From NCBI GenBank assembly GCA_019095985.1, contig CM032663.1, positions 35,147,086 to 35,211,085 on the forward strand: 64,000 nt of DNA, in the 5' to 3' direction. The stretch's first letter is position 1, and each line of letters begins with the position of its first letter. The notes below the pieces were generated by a model. That model made no database searches and was not told the origin of the DNA. It saw only the letters and a list, made by a program, of their open reading frames with translations. Positions 62,301 through 64,000 of the stretch are shown one piece after another. Source of the stretch: Streblospio benedicti (lineage: Eukaryota; Annelida; Polychaeta; Spionida; Spionidae). Position numbers and translations under genes: made by a program.

Positions 62301-63835
62301 CTTCAATGCTCAGGATTTGATTTTCAAATTTTCTGAAGGGAATAGTGACAAACATTAAAGCTATATGGATTTGAAGAACTGTAATATTTTGTGGTCAATA
62401 GATTGGATCAAAACCAAAATAAAATTAATTTTTATAGACCCTATTTATTCTTCAATTATGGTAGTTAGCAACTATCTCCTCCAAGACTTTAGGTGAATAT
62501 TAGGAAGATTCCTAAATATCTAAGAGCATGGCTACGGATAAGTACCCATTCTATTCCAAGACCGTTGTCTGTACGGTCCAGCAGAGGGTAAAAAGTTTGA
62601 GTTACTTGTACATAGAATGAGTATCCTCAATAAATATAAATCAAATAGGAAATTAAACTGATACACAGTTTTACATTCGAGACCAGTCAATTTCAAATCG
62701 GACAAATATATTTACCAGCTTACTGGTTCTCTTATTACTAATATCCAGTTTTACGTCCCTTTTTGGATGGTACTGAAGAGACAACAATAAATCCTACCTC
62801 ATGTGTAATGAGAGTCATACGAGGACAGTCCAGGTTCATCCAGGACGGGATCTGCCCATTTGTCACGATGTACACATGCCGCACCCACGGTGCAAACCGC
62901 TCCAGTGATCGGAGAGAATAACGCAGCTCCTTAGTGAGGTAAAAAGTGTCAAATTTGACCAAAAGCATGATTATTCTTTCTATATTTAGAATACTAAAGT
63001 TTTTATAAAGAATTCATCCAAGCTTACACAGCTTATAAACCAGTGATTATTATTTTTTCCAATTGGTTACATTTTCAATAATCATTTATTTTACAACAAA
63101 CCATGTTTAAACATTGGTCATACTGCCCTGCCTCATTAATCGCTCATCATACAGGAAATGTTACACTCACTCAATCTCTTCCACGACTCACCTCATTATC
63201 AACAAATCTGTTGGCTGCAATGTCCTCGCTCAAACGATCCTGTAGGTAAAATCGTCCATATAAAAAACACACACACACATATATATATCATGATTCAGAA
63301 ACTACATATTTTATTATTATCAATACATAATGTACATTTTAGTAAAATTACATACTTTTGTAGTGATAAGCGGTAAAAATGTATATACAACTGTCCATCA
63401 GACTTTACAATTAGCCGTTAATAAATTATACACACATCTTTGAGATCCCAAACTAGTGTTGCTTGCGTAAATGTTGGCTCCTTGCTGTCAATAGTGATGT
63501 TTTTTTCATGCAATAAGGCTTCAAAATCAGACTTCTCAGTCATTTTGATGAGAACAAAACCTTTCTCAGAATTCAGTTCAAACTGAAAACAAAATTCATT
63601 TTACTACACACATTTTGGATCATTATTCATTTAAAAGGATAGAGAAGAAAATAAAGAAAAAATGCATGGCTAAGATATGGTTTTCATGACTTTAAAACTT
63701 TACCTTTGCCATAGATTTGTGGTATTTTTCTGGAATAGTCGCTTTTAGTTTTTCTTCCTCCATTGTATGGGGGAATCCTGTCATGTACATAATGTCCTCC
63801 AATGGAAAGCTGTGGGTTATTGTTTTGTCTGTTGT
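56341..63835 (-). CDS. GNPTAB: GNPTAB upstream exons, copy B (better preserved)
   Basis: Seventeen exons: 63835-63704, 63582-63436, 63239-63192, 62929-62798, 61897-61727, 60937-60860, 60546-60420, 60221-60051, 59876-59668, 58647-58570, 58353-58250, 58003-57870, 57694-57577, 57292-57235, 56964-56865, 56684-56610, 56460-56341. All but the last join in phase. They encode the stealth phosphotransferase core ([70 protein letters not shown]), LNR 1 ([32 protein letters not shown]), LNR 2 ([25 protein letters not shown]) and a Glu/Lys-rich spacer shorter than the human one. A gap-proximal exon (56460-56341) carries small indels absent from copy A. The gene starts beyond the right edge. Copy A and copy B are probably the same locus. 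Confidence 0.92.
58694..59333. mobile_element. Non-autonomous inverted-repeat element (MITE) in a GNPTAB intron
   Basis: 22-base ends, aattcttcaattcccagttgcg on the left and the complement of aattcttcagttcccaattgcg on the right, differ at two positions. Inside is a partial tandem duplication of about 110 bases (58857-58970 and 58970-59110 share agaatttttgaatgaagatt-like and atgcacgcctcacatag-like segments). No transposase frame. No clear target-site duplication. Confidence 0.6.
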
Positions 63836-64000
63836 CTGTAAAATGTGAATAATATGATGAAAGTCAAGCGTTCTTGAGAAGGTACATGTAAATGTAGAAC
63901 CATAAAGAAGTTAGCCATATATTCATTTTGTGTAGTTATTTCAAGTATGCTTTACAAAGGCTATTTCATATGACTATAATCATCAATAATTGATGGTTGT

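Larger units (their letters stand above)
56210..64000. repeat. Direct duplication, right copy
   Basis: Partner of 44862-52140; continues past the window edge. It contains a ~640-bp inverted-repeat element (58694-59333) that the left copy lacks in full. Confidence 0.93.

Overview
The window is AT-rich eukaryotic DNA. Spliced genes with GT-AG introns, tRNA-derived SINEs, microsatellites and orthologues of animal Golgi and membrane proteins point to a metazoan, most likely a marine invertebrate; I cannot fix the phylum. It is a scaffold of three contigs joined by two 100-N gaps (10948-11047 and 56089-56188). All recognised genes lie on the minus strand, so each reads from high to low coordinates.

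Layout. 1-10947: no recognisable gene, only two weak exon candidates. 11048-16250: intergenic, with a fold-back repeat and a GC-rich block holding only broken reading frames. 16251-26540: an alpha-1,3-fucosyltransferase (GT10) gene with three coding exons (522 aa when spliced) and a probable TATA-driven non-coding first exon. Its introns carry a long (TA)n tract and a 1.7-kb terminal-inverted-repeat element filled with a ~32-bp minisatellite. 26580-31000: intergenic, with a decayed repeat-protein fragment and a SINE. 31201-34903: a ten-exon Lifeguard/TMBIM (Bax-inhibitor-1 superfamily) gene whose ten exons join in phase into 317 aa. 35022-35102: one orphan exon. 35103-40901: AT-rich with no gene. 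40902-64000: the 3' two thirds of GNPTAB, the alpha/beta subunit precursor of GlcNAc-1-phosphotransferase, running off the right edge.

The most important structural fact is that about 7.3 to 7.8 kb of GNPTAB appears twice in direct orientation on the two sides of the second gap (about 44860-52140 and 56210-64000). Seventeen exons are present in both copies. Exon lengths drift out of phase in copy A toward its contig end, while in copy B only the exon nearest its contig start is disturbed. That pattern fits an unmerged haplotype or contig overlap with poor consensus at contig ends better than a real duplication.

Two of the genes work in the Golgi: the fucosyltransferase caps glycans, and GNPTAB makes the mannose-6-phosphate tag for lysosomal enzymes. 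The Lifeguard protein is a multi-pass membrane protein of the anti-apoptotic and calcium-leak family. I see no evidence of an operon or a functional cluster. I did not find a convincing new biological system; the best leads are listed as findings.
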